Below, piece by piece: positions 56,094-64,000 of a stretch of 64,000 nt of DNA (position 1 is its first letter; every line of letters starts with the position of its first letter). The stretch comes from Pseudomonas cichorii (GTDB lineage Bacteria > Pseudomonadota > Gammaproteobacteria > Pseudomonadales > Pseudomonadaceae): contig NZ_CP074349.1 of the NCBI RefSeq assembly GCF_018343775.1, positions 5,136,001 through 5,200,000 on the forward strand, given 5' to 3'. The notes under the pieces were generated by a model, which saw nothing but the letters and a program-made list of their open reading frames with translations, did no database searches and was not told the origin of the DNA. The translations under genes and the position numbers were made by a program.

Positions 56094-57208
56094 TTGACGC
56101 TGTAGCCTCGCCCCGCAAGGCAGGCGCCCATCGAGCGACGATAAAGATCCACCACCTCGGCCTGTGGCTGGGAGGTAATGTTCGCCGGATCGAAGCCGCT
56201 TTGTTCTACGGCCCAGCGGTAGCATTGGTAACGATCCAGCTCGACCTGCTCAGGGCTTTGGCCATTGAGCGGGTAGGAAACCGGGTCATAACCGTTCTGC
56301 GCAGGTGCCTGACTGTAGGTCGGCTGATTCTGCGGCGGGTTGACCACCACATAATCCTGACTGTCGGACTGGTAGGCGTAGTAAGTGCCAGCCGCCAGGA
56401 ACAGCAGCGAGCTGCCAATCCAGATTTCCTGCGAGTAGGACGGCAGGCTGCGCACGCGCAGGCCATAAGGCGGCGTTACCACCACATAACGCGGGCCTTG
56501 CGGGCGATACCAGTAGCCTTGTGAATAGAAATAATCCTGCCCGCGATACGGGATGCGCGAGTAACCGCCGGGAACCCGGTCTATCGTATAACCGGGTCGA
56601 TACTGCGGGCCTGGGCCCCAGCCATTGCCGCGCCCGTCGGGCCGACCTTCCCAGCGATCATTGGGACGGCCATTACCGGCCGACCAGTTGCGATTGCCAC
56701 GCGGGTTGTCCTGGTAATAACCCTGACGTGGTTGCTGGGTTTGCCAGGATTCCCGAGGTGCGGTCTGAATCGGCAGATTGTTCTGGTGCTGTTGAAACTG
56801 CTGGCGTTCGATCTGCCGTTGCTGGTTTTGCTGGTCCTGGATCTGGCGCTGCTGATTCTGTTGTTGCTGGTAGATTTGCTGTTGCTGCTGGCGCTCGACG
56901 TTACGCTGCTGTTGCAACTGATCCTGGATCTGGCGTTGTTGATTCTGTTGCTGCTGGTAGATCTGCTGCTGTTGCTGGCGCTCGACCTGACGCTGCTGAT
57001 TCTGTTGTTGCTGAATCTGCTGCTGTTGCTGCCGCTCGACCTGAAACTGCTGGTTCTGCTGCTGTTGCTGGATTCTGCGCTGTTGCCCATTGTCCCCGGA
57101 ACTGCCGCGATACTGGTCCTTGAAGGAGTCATCATCGGCCACAGCATGGGCACTGATGCTCAGACACAGCAGACTTAACCCCGTCAGCTTCCAGATGCCA
57201 GATTTCAT
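56090..57208 (-). CDS. Glutamine-rich envelope protein (DUF6515-like)
   Basis: 372 residues: Sec signal peptide (WKLTGLSLLCLSISAHA), then about 150 residues of Gln-rich imperfect repeats built from QQNQQRQVERQQQQQI and QQQNQQRQIQDQ units, a Trp/Arg/Asn/Gly-rich linker (NRNWSAGNGRPNDRWEGRPD), an aromatic domain (PGGYSRIPYRGQDYFYSQGY), a predicted TM segment (IGSSLLFLAAGTYYAY) and a C-terminal domain with RYQCYRWAVEQSGFDP. The repeats suggest an extended or coiled filament in the periplasm. ATG 57208 follows GAGGAAAG. Function unknown. Confidence 0.7.
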   Translation of the reverse strand: MKSGIWKLTGLSLLCLSISAHAVADDDSFKDQYRGSSGDNGQQRRIQQQQQNQQFQVERQQQQQIQQQQNQQRQVERQQQQQIYQQQQNQQRQIQDQLQQQRNVERQQQQQIYQQQQNQQRQIQDQQNQQRQIERQQFQQHQNNLPIQTAPRESWQTQQPRQGYYQDNPRGNRNWSAGNGRPNDRWEGRPDGRGNGWGPGPQYRPGYTIDRVPGGYSRIPYRGQDYFYSQGYWYRPQGPRYVVVTPPYGLRVRSLPSYSQEIWIGSSLLFLAAGTYYAYQSDSQDYVVVNPPQNQPTYSQAPAQNGYDPVSYPLNGQSPEQVELDRYQCYRWAVEQSGFDPANITSQPQAEVVDLYRRSMGACLAGRGYSVN

Positions 57209-57289
57209 GCTTTCCTCACTAGGACGCGGGTAGACGTAAATAAGACTGTAAGAGTGGCGCGCCGTTCTGCGTACTTTATCAGGACGCAA

Positions 57290-57316
57290 AGAAAAGGGGG
57301 CCTGATTGGCCCCCTT
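57290..57316 (-). terminator. Leftward intrinsic terminator
   Basis: On the minus strand GGGGGCC/GGCCCCC (57308-57314 with 57296-57302) around a 5-base loop, then TTTTCTTT. It lies upstream of the Q-rich gene, so it must end a transcript that begins further right on the minus strand, within 57317-57600. Confidence 0.7.
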
Positions 57317-57480
57317 GAGATACTTCGTCCTGGCGCGACACTTTTGACGTCGGCTCACCTCATACGTCTTCTGGACTGTATGTAGCCCGGGGGCCTGGCC
57401 GACCCTGTCGGGTGGGAGGCCGCGACTGCCTGATTGGGCGAGTCGCGCTGGACGCTGTGTCCGGGCAGTGATTCTGTTGA
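57296..57480 (-). ncRNA. Candidate small RNA or structured leader
   Basis: Three GC-rich hairpins line up: GGAC/GTCC (57450-57462), CGCGACT/AGTCGCG (57421-57427 with 57441-57447) and GGCCT...ACCC/GGGT...AGGCC (57392-57421), followed by the terminator at 57296. No protein frame fits. It does not match a Pseudomonas sRNA that I can name. The hairpins are symmetric, so a leader of the Lrp gene on the plus strand cannot be excluded, but only the minus strand has the T-run. Confidence 0.35.
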
Positions 57481-57600
57481 AAAGAATAGACCTGCCGGAC
57501 CAGCAAAAGATTGCGAAGATTGCTCATAAAAACATTACTTGCGCAATTTTTTACTTCATACCAATAATTCAGCGCAATTCAACTCACAAAGGGGAACATC

Positions 57601-58080
57601 GTGAGCAAGCTCGACAGATATGACCTGAGCATTTTGGCCGAACTGCAACGCGACGCACGCATTTCCAACCAGGAACTGGCAGAGCGTATCGGGCTGTCGC
57701 CATCGCCCTGCTCACGCCGCGTGAAACAACTCGAAGACGACGGCTATATCGTGCGTCAGGTTGCCTTGCTGGATCGCAAGAAGCTCAGCCTGAACCTGAC
57801 GGCCTATGTGCTGATCGGCATGGATCGCCATACGCCGGAACGATTCGAGCATTTCGAACAACAGATCCGCAACCTGCCTCAGGTGCAGGAATGCAGCCTG
57901 GTAACCGGAATGGACGCCGATTATCAATTGAAAGTGGTGGTTCCTGACATGGATCATTACCAGAAACTGCTGCTGGGCCATCTTACCCGTATCGAAGGCG
58001 TCACCAGCGTCAAGTCGAGCTTCGTGCTCAATCAGGTGCTGGCCAGCACTGAGTTGCCCTTGACTCATCTGCGCAGTTAG
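57601..58080 (+). CDS. Lrp/AsnC family transcriptional regulator
   Basis: 159 residues, start GTG at 57601 after AGGGGAACATC. HTH (LAELQRDARISNQELAERIG, LSPSPCSRRVKQLEDDGYI) and RAM domain (TAYVLIGMDRHTPERFEHFE, LVTGMDADYQLKVVVPDMDH). Senses an amino acid or related effector. No obvious divergent enzyme gene adjoins, so the regulon is not suggested by context. A DUF2788 gene follows after 12 bases. Confidence 0.9.
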   Translation: MSKLDRYDLSILAELQRDARISNQELAERIGLSPSPCSRRVKQLEDDGYIVRQVALLDRKKLSLNLTAYVLIGMDRHTPERFEHFEQQIRNLPQVQECSLVTGMDADYQLKVVVPDMDHYQKLLLGHLTRIEGVTSVKSSFVLNQVLASTELPLTHLRS

Positions 58081-58092
58081 ACGGAGTAAACG

Positions 58093-58299
58093 ATGGACCC
58101 CGTGCTTTTTGAAGAATGGATGATGACCATTCTGGTCACCATCCTGATTGGTTTCATGGGTTTTATCGTCTGGGATCTGGCGAAAAAGTCCAAGGCTGGC
58201 AAATTCGGCACCTTGATTCTGTTCTTCGTGCTGGGCCTGGGCATCATGGCATTCGTGATCAAAAGCCTGGTGATTGCCTATATCGAGAATGGCTCCTGA
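58093..58299 (+). CDS. DUF2788 small membrane protein
   Basis: 68 residues with two hydrophobic helices (MTILVTILIGFMGFIVWDLA, TLILFFVLGLGIMAFVIKSL) joined by the basic loop KKSKAGKFG. Matches the DUF2788 family of Pseudomonas and relatives; function unknown. Likely in one transcript with the Lrp gene. Confidence 0.85.
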   Translation: MDPVLFEEWMMTILVTILIGFMGFIVWDLAKKSKAGKFGTLILFFVLGLGIMAFVIKSLVIAYIENGS

Positions 58300-58331
58300 G
58301 AACCTCGATCAATCAAGGCACACACAAACTT

Positions 58332-58420
58332 GCAGGAGGCAGCTTACTGGCGAAAAAGGCCTGAAAACCGGCAGATATTCTGCGTCTTCTGCGCTGAAGT
58401 CGCCAGCAAGCTGCCTCCCA
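58332..58420. repeat. REP inverted pair
   Basis: GGAGGCAGCTTACTGGCGA on the left (from 58335) and TCGCCAGCAAGCTGCCTCC on the right (58400-58418). It lies between convergent genes; same family as 15312-15345. Confidence 0.85.
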
Positions 58421-58444
58421 CAAAGTGATTTATGACCTTATCAG

Positions 58445-59071
58445 TCAGGGCTTTATTTCCCGGTACTGCCCCTGATCCAGTCCCTCCAGGGTCCAGTCGC
58501 CAATCCTGACCCGCACCAGCCGCAGGGTTGGCAGGCCCACCGCTGCAGTCATGCGCCGCACCTGTCGGTTACGGCCTTCCTTGATGATCAGCTCGAGCCA
58601 ACGGGTCGGTACGCTCTTGCGAAAGCGTACCGGTGGGTTGCGCGGCCAGAGTTGCGGTTCGTCCAGTTGACGAGCCTCGGCAGGCAAGGTCGGGCCATCG
58701 TTGAGTTCGACGCCGTTGCGCAGTTGTTGCAGTTGCTCCTCGGTCGGCTCGCCTTCAACCTGCACCCAATACGTCTTGGGCAGTTTGTGTTTGGGGTCGG
58801 CAATCCGCGCCTGAAGCTGGCCGTCATTGGTCAGCAGCAGCAAGCCTTCACTGTCGAGGTCCAGACGCCCGGCCGGGTAAACGCCGGGAATGTCGATAAA
58901 GTCCTTGAGCGTTGCCCGGCCTTCGCCATCGCTGAATTGCGTCAGCACATCGAAAGGCTTGTTGAACAGGATGAGTTTGGGTTCGGCTGGCGGCGCCTTG
59001 GCGACGCGACGGGCAGCGCCGGGACTTTTGGGAGCTGGACGGCGAGACACTGGACGTTGGGTGCGGGACAT
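58445..59071 (-). CDS. rluE: 23S rRNA pseudouridine synthase (RluE type)
   Basis: 208-residue RsuA-family enzyme without an S4 domain, as for RluE (23S rRNA position 2457). Basic N-terminus ([20 protein letters not shown]), [16 protein letters not shown], catalytic [17 protein letters not shown], and the C-terminal [20 protein letters not shown]. Length and missing S4 domain favour RluE over RluB or RluF. Confidence 0.9.
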   Translation of the reverse strand: MSRTQRPVSRRPAPKSPGAARRVAKAPPAEPKLILFNKPFDVLTQFSDGEGRATLKDFIDIPGVYPAGRLDLDSEGLLLLTNDGQLQARIADPKHKLPKTYWVQVEGEPTEEQLQQLRNGVELNDGPTLPAEARQLDEPQLWPRNPPVRFRKSVPTRWLELIIKEGRNRQVRRMTAAVGLPTLRLVRVRIGDWTLEGLDQGQYREIKP

Positions 59072-59138
59072 GTGGGCTTCAGTGACTTGGACAAACAGAA
59101 AGGGCCACTTTAGTGGCCCTTTGCATAAATACCAACAC

Positions 59139-60602
59139 TTAACGGAACGGCGGCTCGTCGAAACTGCGCAGTTTGCGTGAGTGCAACGAGTGCAGCTCGG
59201 TGCGCAGCAGGTCCAGGGCCGCGATGCCGATCTTCAAATGCTGGCTGACGGCACGCTCGTAGAAAGCGTTGGCCGAACCCGGCAATTTGATTTCACTGTG
59301 CAAAGGCTTGTCCGATACGCAAAGCAATGTGCCGTAAGGTACGCGTAGACGGTAGCCTTGAGCTGCGATGGTGCCACTTTCCATATCCACGGCCACAGCA
59401 CGGGACAGGTTGATGAGCGGACGTTCCTGAGCCCAGCGCAGTTCCCAGTTACGGTCATCGTAGGTCAGGACCGTGCCTGTGCGCAGACGCTTCTTGAGAT
59501 CATCGCCACGTTCGCCGGTGATCTGCGCCGCCGATTCCTGCAACGCCAGTTGCACTTCGGCCAGGGCCGGGATCGGAATGTGCGGAGGCAGTACGCGATC
59601 CAGAATGCCATCGCGACGCATGTAGGCGTGGGCAAGCACATAGTCACCAATGGTCTGGGACTGACGCAGGCCGCCGCAGTGGCCGATCATCAGCCAGCAA
59701 TGCGGACGCAGCACCGCCAGGTGATCGGTGATGTTCTTGGCATTGGACGGGCCGACGCCGATATTGACCAGCGTGACACCATGACCATCTTCCGCGATCA
59801 GGTGATAGGCCGGCATCTGGTAACGGTGCCAGACCACACTGGCAACAATGGCCTGGGCCTCTTCGACGCCCATGCTCTTGTCGACCACCACATTGCCGGG
59901 CAACACCATGCGCACGAAACGCGGGTCGTCGCGCAGTTTTTCCAGGCCATGCAGGATGAACTGGTCAACGTAGCGATGGTAGTTGGTCAGCAGAATCCAG
60001 GGCTGCACATGACGCCAGTCACTGCCGGTGTAATGCACCAGACGCCGCAGCGAGAAGTCCACCCGCGCCGCGTCGAACAGTGCCAGCGGCAGCGGATCGG
60101 TATTGGCCCAGTCATAAAGGCCATCAGCGATGCCGTCGGTCGCGGCGGACAAGTCGGTGCTGGGGAAAACACGGGCCAGCGCAGCGGCGGTCACGCCGGA
60201 GCCTGCCAGTTCATCGCCCTGCTCGACCACGTACGGGTAAGGAATGTTCTGCTCGCTCACGCCCACTTCGATAGTGACGGTGAAATCACTCATCAACGGC
60301 CGCAGTTGCTCAAGCAGGTATTTGCGGAATGCCTTGGGGTGGGTCACGGTGACGCTATAGGTGCCGGGCAACTGCACCTTTGCGTAGGCGCGGGTGGTCA
60401 GCGGCACATCGCCCTGATAGGCGTAGGTCAGGCGCAATTCCGGGTAGCGGAACAGCGCTCGTTGCTCGGCGTCGGGTTCGACGCGGTCTTTCAGGTAGCG
60501 CTTGAGCGCCTGGCTCAATGCACTGGTTGCACGTTCATGCAGTTCTGCGAGCCGCTCCACAGCTTGCTCGGCGCTTTCTACAACAACAAAGGCTTGCGTC
60601 AC
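59139..60602 (-). CDS. amn: AMP nucleosidase
   Basis: 487 residues. Splits AMP into adenine and ribose-5-phosphate, part of adenylate control and purine salvage. N-terminal AMP-nucleosidase domain and a C-terminal phosphorylase-fold domain: [60 protein letters not shown] and [18 protein letters not shown]. Normal length for the family. Confidence 0.95.
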   Translation of the reverse strand: MTQAFVVVESAEQAVERLAELHERATSALSQALKRYLKDRVEPDAEQRALFRYPELRLTYAYQGDVPLTTRAYAKVQLPGTYSVTVTHPKAFRKYLLEQLRPLMSDFTVTIEVGVSEQNIPYPYVVEQGDELAGSGVTAAALARVFPSTDLSAATDGIADGLYDWANTDPLPLALFDAARVDFSLRRLVHYTGSDWRHVQPWILLTNYHRYVDQFILHGLEKLRDDPRFVRMVLPGNVVVDKSMGVEEAQAIVASVVWHRYQMPAYHLIAEDGHGVTLVNIGVGPSNAKNITDHLAVLRPHCWLMIGHCGGLRQSQTIGDYVLAHAYMRRDGILDRVLPPHIPIPALAEVQLALQESAAQITGERGDDLKKRLRTGTVLTYDDRNWELRWAQERPLINLSRAVAVDMESGTIAAQGYRLRVPYGTLLCVSDKPLHSEIKLPGSANAFYERAVSQHLKIGIAALDLLRTELHSLHSRKLRSFDEPPFR

Positions 60603-60654
60603 GGTTTAGGTCCTGTCTGATCTTGCAGACCCTCATCCTAACGGGTTCGCGTGC

Positions 60655-62304
60655 TTATGCCACCTGCGGCGAAGAGCGAGCCAGTAAAGTTTCTGCATCG
60701 ACACCTACCGGCAAAGCGCCATAAACCCGTCCGGATGACAGCAGTCGACCGGCAATGAAACCATCACTGACAGACGCATTGCCCGCTTCAAGCAGCAGTC
60801 TGGCCTGCAAGCCCACCGCGATATCTTCGGTCAGCTGTCGGGCGCGGTACTGGATATCGCGGGTGTCCGTGAATGCGGCTTTCAGTTTTTCGATATGCGC
60901 CTTCAGGTGCCGGTCACCATGCCCGTCGCCCAGTTCAGCGAACAGCGCATCCAGCACGCCTGACTCCTTCGACAGCGCCCGCAACACGTCCAGACACTGC
61001 ACATTGCCGGATCCTTCCCAGATCGAGTTGACCGGCGCTTCGCGATACAGGCGCGGCAGAATGCTGTCTTCGACATAACCGGCGCCGCCCATGCATTCGG
61101 CGGCTTCGTTGATCATGGCCGGCGCACGCTTGCAGATCCAGTACTTGCCCACCGCCGTGACCAGCCGCACAAAGCGCGCCTCATGATCGTCATCCAGATG
61201 GTCCAGCGCGCGCCCCATGCGCAGGGTCAGCGCCAGCGCGGCTTCGCTTTCCAGTGCCAGGTCGGCCAGCACGTTCTGCATCAACGGCTGCTCGCTGAGC
61301 AGTCGCCCACCGACCTTGCGATGGGCGCAGTGGTGCGTGGCCTGGGTCACGGCCTGACGCATCAGGGCGCTGGAACCGATCATGCAGTCGAAACGGGTCA
61401 TGGCGACCATTTCAATGATGGTCGGCACACCCCGGCCCTCTTCACCAACCATCCAGGCCAGTGCGCCGCGCAGTTCGATTTCGCTGGAGGCGTTGGACCA
61501 GTTGCCCAGTTTGTCTTTCAGACGCTGGATATAGAACTCGTTGCGGGTGTCATCCGGCCGATGACGTGGCAGCAGGAAACAGCTCAGGCCCTTGTCGGTC
61601 TGCGCCAGGGTCAGGAACGCATCGCACATGGGGGCGGAGCAGAACCACTTGTGGCCCACCAGTTCATAAGCCTGTCCCGGCCCGCCTGCCCCGACCGGAT
61701 AAGCCCGCGTGGTGTTGGCGCGCACATCGGTGCCGCCCTGTTTCTCGGTCATGGCCATGCCGATGGTTGCACCGGTTTTATGGGCGATACCGACATTACG
61801 CGGGTCGTATCGGGTGGACAGGATTTTCGGCAACCATATCTGCGCCAGTTCAGGCTGCAGCCTGAGGGCCGGGACGCTGGCAAAGGTCATGGTCAGTGGG
61901 CATCCGCTGCCGGGGTCGGCCTGGGTGTGCAGATAACTCATCGCAGCCCGCGCTACATGGGCACCGGGTTGCGGATCGGTCCATGGCAAAGAGGGAATGC
62001 CATGGTCGATGGCAGTGCTCATCAACTGGTGATAAGCCGGGTGAAACTCGACCAGATCGATGCGATTGCCATATCTGTCATGACTGGCGAAGGTCGGCTT
62101 GTTCTGATTGGCGAGGAAACCGGCCTCCATGAGAGGTCCGCCCGCCAGGGCACCATAAGCATCGATACGGGGCTCGGCCCAAGCCGCGCCAAAACGTTTT
62201 ACCCAGGTTTGCAGTGGCAGGTCGATGCGGTAGAGGTTGACGCCGTTCAGTGACGGCGGCTGGTTGGTCACCTGATGGGTTTCGGCGAATTGATGCAGGT
62301 TCAT
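60655..62304 (-). CDS. aidB: AidB-like acyl-CoA dehydrogenase
   Basis: 549-residue flavoprotein similar over its whole length to AidB, a member of the alkylation (adaptive) response that binds DNA and has weak isovaleryl-CoA dehydrogenase activity. Markers: NGVNLYRIDLPLQ, SGCPLTMTFASVPALRLQPE, GMAMTEKQGGTDVRANTTRA, DKLGNWSNASSEIEL and LYREAPVNSIWEGSGNVQCL. No ada or alkA gene is nearby. A fatty-acid dehydrogenase role is possible. Confidence 0.88.
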   Translation of the reverse strand: MNLHQFAETHQVTNQPPSLNGVNLYRIDLPLQTWVKRFGAAWAEPRIDAYGALAGGPLMEAGFLANQNKPTFASHDRYGNRIDLVEFHPAYHQLMSTAIDHGIPSLPWTDPQPGAHVARAAMSYLHTQADPGSGCPLTMTFASVPALRLQPELAQIWLPKILSTRYDPRNVGIAHKTGATIGMAMTEKQGGTDVRANTTRAYPVGAGGPGQAYELVGHKWFCSAPMCDAFLTLAQTDKGLSCFLLPRHRPDDTRNEFYIQRLKDKLGNWSNASSEIELRGALAWMVGEEGRGVPTIIEMVAMTRFDCMIGSSALMRQAVTQATHHCAHRKVGGRLLSEQPLMQNVLADLALESEAALALTLRMGRALDHLDDDHEARFVRLVTAVGKYWICKRAPAMINEAAECMGGAGYVEDSILPRLYREAPVNSIWEGSGNVQCLDVLRALSKESGVLDALFAELGDGHGDRHLKAHIEKLKAAFTDTRDIQYRARQLTEDIAVGLQARLLLEAGNASVSDGFIAGRLLSSGRVYGALPVGVDAETLLARSSPQVA

Positions 62305-62399
62305 GAGTGGCCTCCTGTCTGCGTTTGCAGCAGTGAACCACGCAACAAGAGCTTTAAACAGTGCCGTTCATGACCAATGATCGGGCTTTTTTCCGCCCC

Positions 62400-64000
62400 T
62401 CAGATTCCCCATTGAGCCTTGGCGGCTGGAGCCCTGCGCACGGCGCCCGGTATGCCCATCAACAAAGGCAGGCTCAAGGTGAAGCAACTGCCCTTCCCCG
62501 GCTCGGAGCGATGGCTGAGGCTTCCGCCCTGCAATTCGACCAGTTGCCGGCAGATCGCCAGGCCGATTCCCAGTCCGCCATACTCGCGGGTCATGGAGCC
62601 ATCGACCTGGAAGAAGCGCTGATACAACGTCGCTTCATCCAGTTGGCTGAAGCCTATACCGGTGTCCATCACCTCGACCCGCAGCAGCAGGACATCGTTG
62701 TCATGCTGCTGAGACATGGCGCGTACCTTGACCGCGCCTCGCTTGGTGAACTTGATCGCATTGTCCAGCAGGCACTCAAGGCACTGGTACAGCTTGTGAA
62801 CATCGCCGCGTACGCTTTCCGGCATCTGCTCGTCCAGTTCAAAGCTCAACTCCAGCCCCTTGGCCTGGGCTGCGCCGCGAAAACGGTCACGCAACTGTTC
62901 AAACAGGCCGCACGTATCGAAGGCATCGCTTTCGGCATACAGCACACCGGCCTGAAGCTCGGTCAGGGTCAGGATGCCGTTGATCATGCTCATCATGTCC
63001 TGAGCGGAGGCAGAGGCCGTTTGCTGATACATCTCCAGCTCGCCGTCCATCGGTACTGTCTGCATCAGCTCCAGTGAACCGATGACCCCATTCATCGGGG
63101 TTCGAAGCTCATGGGTCAACGTGGCCAGAAACTCGTCCTTGAGCCGGTTGCTGGTGGCCAGCTGGCGGTTCAGGCGTTCCATGTCCTTGCCGGCTTCCAG
63201 CAGGGTCTGCGCCTGTTGCTCGCGGATATGGTTGACTCGGTCAGCCAGCGCCAGCGACAGCAGCGCCATTTCCAGCACTGAACTGATCTGGCTGGCGTAC
63301 AGGCTAAGAAAGGTATTGGGGATATAACCGAACAGCATCACGGCGTTGACCAGTCCGCCCATCAGAAACACAACCCAGGCCGCCAGGAAGTAGCGAGCGA
63401 TTCGTACGCCTTTGAGCACCGCTGTGATCCCGGCTGTCAGCATCGCCAGGAAACACGCCAGCACCAGCATCGTCACGCTGCGCAATGCCAGGCCGTAATT
63501 GGCAAACAGGGCCAGCAGCACTGCCACCACGGCACCGCCCATCACTGCAATCAACAGAAAATCCAGCCAGCGCGCCAGGGCTCTGGTCTGCAGAAAGCTG
63601 CGTGAAAACTGGCTGACGAAAAACACCGAGATCGCCATCAGCAAAGGCGTAGCGGTGTTGGCCCACACCGGGCTGTTCGGCCAGAGATACTCAATAGCGA
63701 CGCCATTGATAGAGAGCTGATACAGGCCGAACGAGGCGATATAGAGGATGTAATACAGATAACCGGGGTCGCGCACGCTGATATAGATGAACAGGTTGTA
63801 GACCAGCATGCCCGTCAACACGCCATAGATCAGCCCCAGGATATAGACCTTGGCGGGCTGTTCTTCCATGTAGGCGTGGCTGGCCCACAGATTGAGCGGT
63901 GCCTGGATCGGCCCCTTGCTGGCGATGCGCATATAAACCGTAGTCTGCTTGCCCGGCTGCAGGTCTACCCCGAACACGAAGTTGCCCTGCTTAACGTCGC
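62400..64000 (-). CDS. 7TMR-DISM sensor histidine kinase (5' end beyond window)
   Basis: More than 530 residues visible. The end of an extracellular DISMED2-type domain, seven helices (YILGLIYGVLTGMLVYNLFI, DPGYLYYILYIASFGLYQLS), a short coiled-coil, HisKA with FLATLTHELRTPMNGVIGSL (phospho-His) and HATPase_c (ECLLDNAIKFT, VMDTGIGFS, GGLGIGLAICRQLV). It stops after the ATPase domain (AAKAQWGI) with no receiver, unlike LadS or RetS, although the fold and 7TM part are of that class. Phosphotransfer partner unknown. Probably inner membrane; the N-terminus is outside the window. Confidence 0.88.
   Translation of the reverse strand, partial: DVKQGNFVFGVDLQPGKQTTVYMRIASKGPIQAPLNLWASHAYMEEQPAKVYILGLIYGVLTGMLVYNLFIYISVRDPGYLYYILYIASFGLYQLSINGVAIEYLWPNSPVWANTATPLLMAISVFFVSQFSRSFLQTRALARWLDFLLIAVMGGAVVAVLLALFANYGLALRSVTMLVLACFLAMLTAGITAVLKGVRIARYFLAAWVVFLMGGLVNAVMLFGYIPNTFLSLYASQISSVLEMALLSLALADRVNHIREQQAQTLLEAGKDMERLNRQLATSNRLKDEFLATLTHELRTPMNGVIGSLELMQTVPMDGELEMYQQTASASAQDMMSMINGILTLTELQAGVLYAESDAFDTCGLFEQLRDRFRGAAQAKGLELSFELDEQMPESVRGDVHKLYQCLECLLDNAIKFTKRGAVKVRAMSQQHDNDVLLLRVEVMDTGIGFSQLDEATLYQRFFQVDGSMTREYGGLGIGLAICRQLVELQGGSLSHRSEPGKGSCFTLSLPLLMGIPGAVRRAPAAKAQWGI

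Noticed and set aside
56732..57178. Leucine-rich frame antisense to the Q-rich protein, looks like a membrane protein
   Set aside because: Poly-Leu arises from reading the Gln repeats backwards (CAG/CAA into CTG/TTG). The Q-rich frame has a signal peptide, a ribosome-binding site and a structured C-terminus.

Overview
The window reads as a chromosomal segment of a Pseudomonas, most likely from or near the P. syringae group. This rests on the gene families and gene order (cioAB with a DUF2474 gene, btsT-yjiX-yjiA, mscL next to fpr), GC-rich core genes, and several families of short REP palindromes between genes. No tRNA, rRNA, CRISPR array, prophage or intact insertion sequence was seen. Assignment below genus is inference.

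Left part (1-37 kb) is mostly core genome: the 5' part of ettA, a large four-PAS GGDEF/EAL protein, glyA, an AT-richer pair of genes (a short alpha-oxoamine-synthase-like protein plus an MFS exporter), the btsT-yjiX-yjiA operon for pyruvate/peptide uptake and metal handling, a PilZ protein, radA, mscL, fpr, a stand-alone LuxR-type HTH protein, rlmG, the cyanide-insensitive oxidase operon cioA-cioB-DUF2474, a purine permease overlapping trmA, an MFS exporter, ypfJ, a secreted alpha/beta hydrolase, a HAD phosphatase coupled to tesB, an acetyltransferase, a histone-deacetylase-like enzyme, a flavoprotein, a DEAD-box helicase, a DnaQ-type exonuclease, a NYN protein, DUF2076, YciC-like and EEP-family genes.

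From 37 to 42.5 kb lies a metabolic and transport patch: a zinc alcohol dehydrogenase divergent from an Lrp/AsnC regulator, relics including a fragment of a branched-chain aminotransferase, then a TonB-dependent receptor divergent from a periplasmic DUF4198 protein. Two palindromes resembling Zur boxes sit in the shared promoter region, which suggests zinc-controlled metal import.

The most unusual region is 42.7-51.6 kb, AT-rich and read leftward. It is an RHS polymorphic-toxin locus. The toxin is split into two consecutive genes, each with its own Sec signal peptide, and ends in a DUF4258-like toxin domain followed one base later by a probable immunity gene. Behind it lies a graveyard of orphan toxin tails and immunity-like genes. 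Several tail/immunity pairs keep the stop/start overlap typical of such cassettes, one immunity gene is broken, and a roughly 175-bp duplication brackets an inserted cassette. This looks like an archive of displaced RHS tips.

The right end (52-64 kb) returns to core genes: hrpB, a small lipoprotein, fieF, a glutamine-rich DUF6515-like envelope protein, a second Lrp/AsnC regulator, DUF2788, rluE, amn, aidB and the 3' part of a 7TM histidine kinase cut by the window edge. The gap between the Q-rich protein and the Lrp gene contains a set of hairpins and a leftward terminator that could be an unannotated small RNA.
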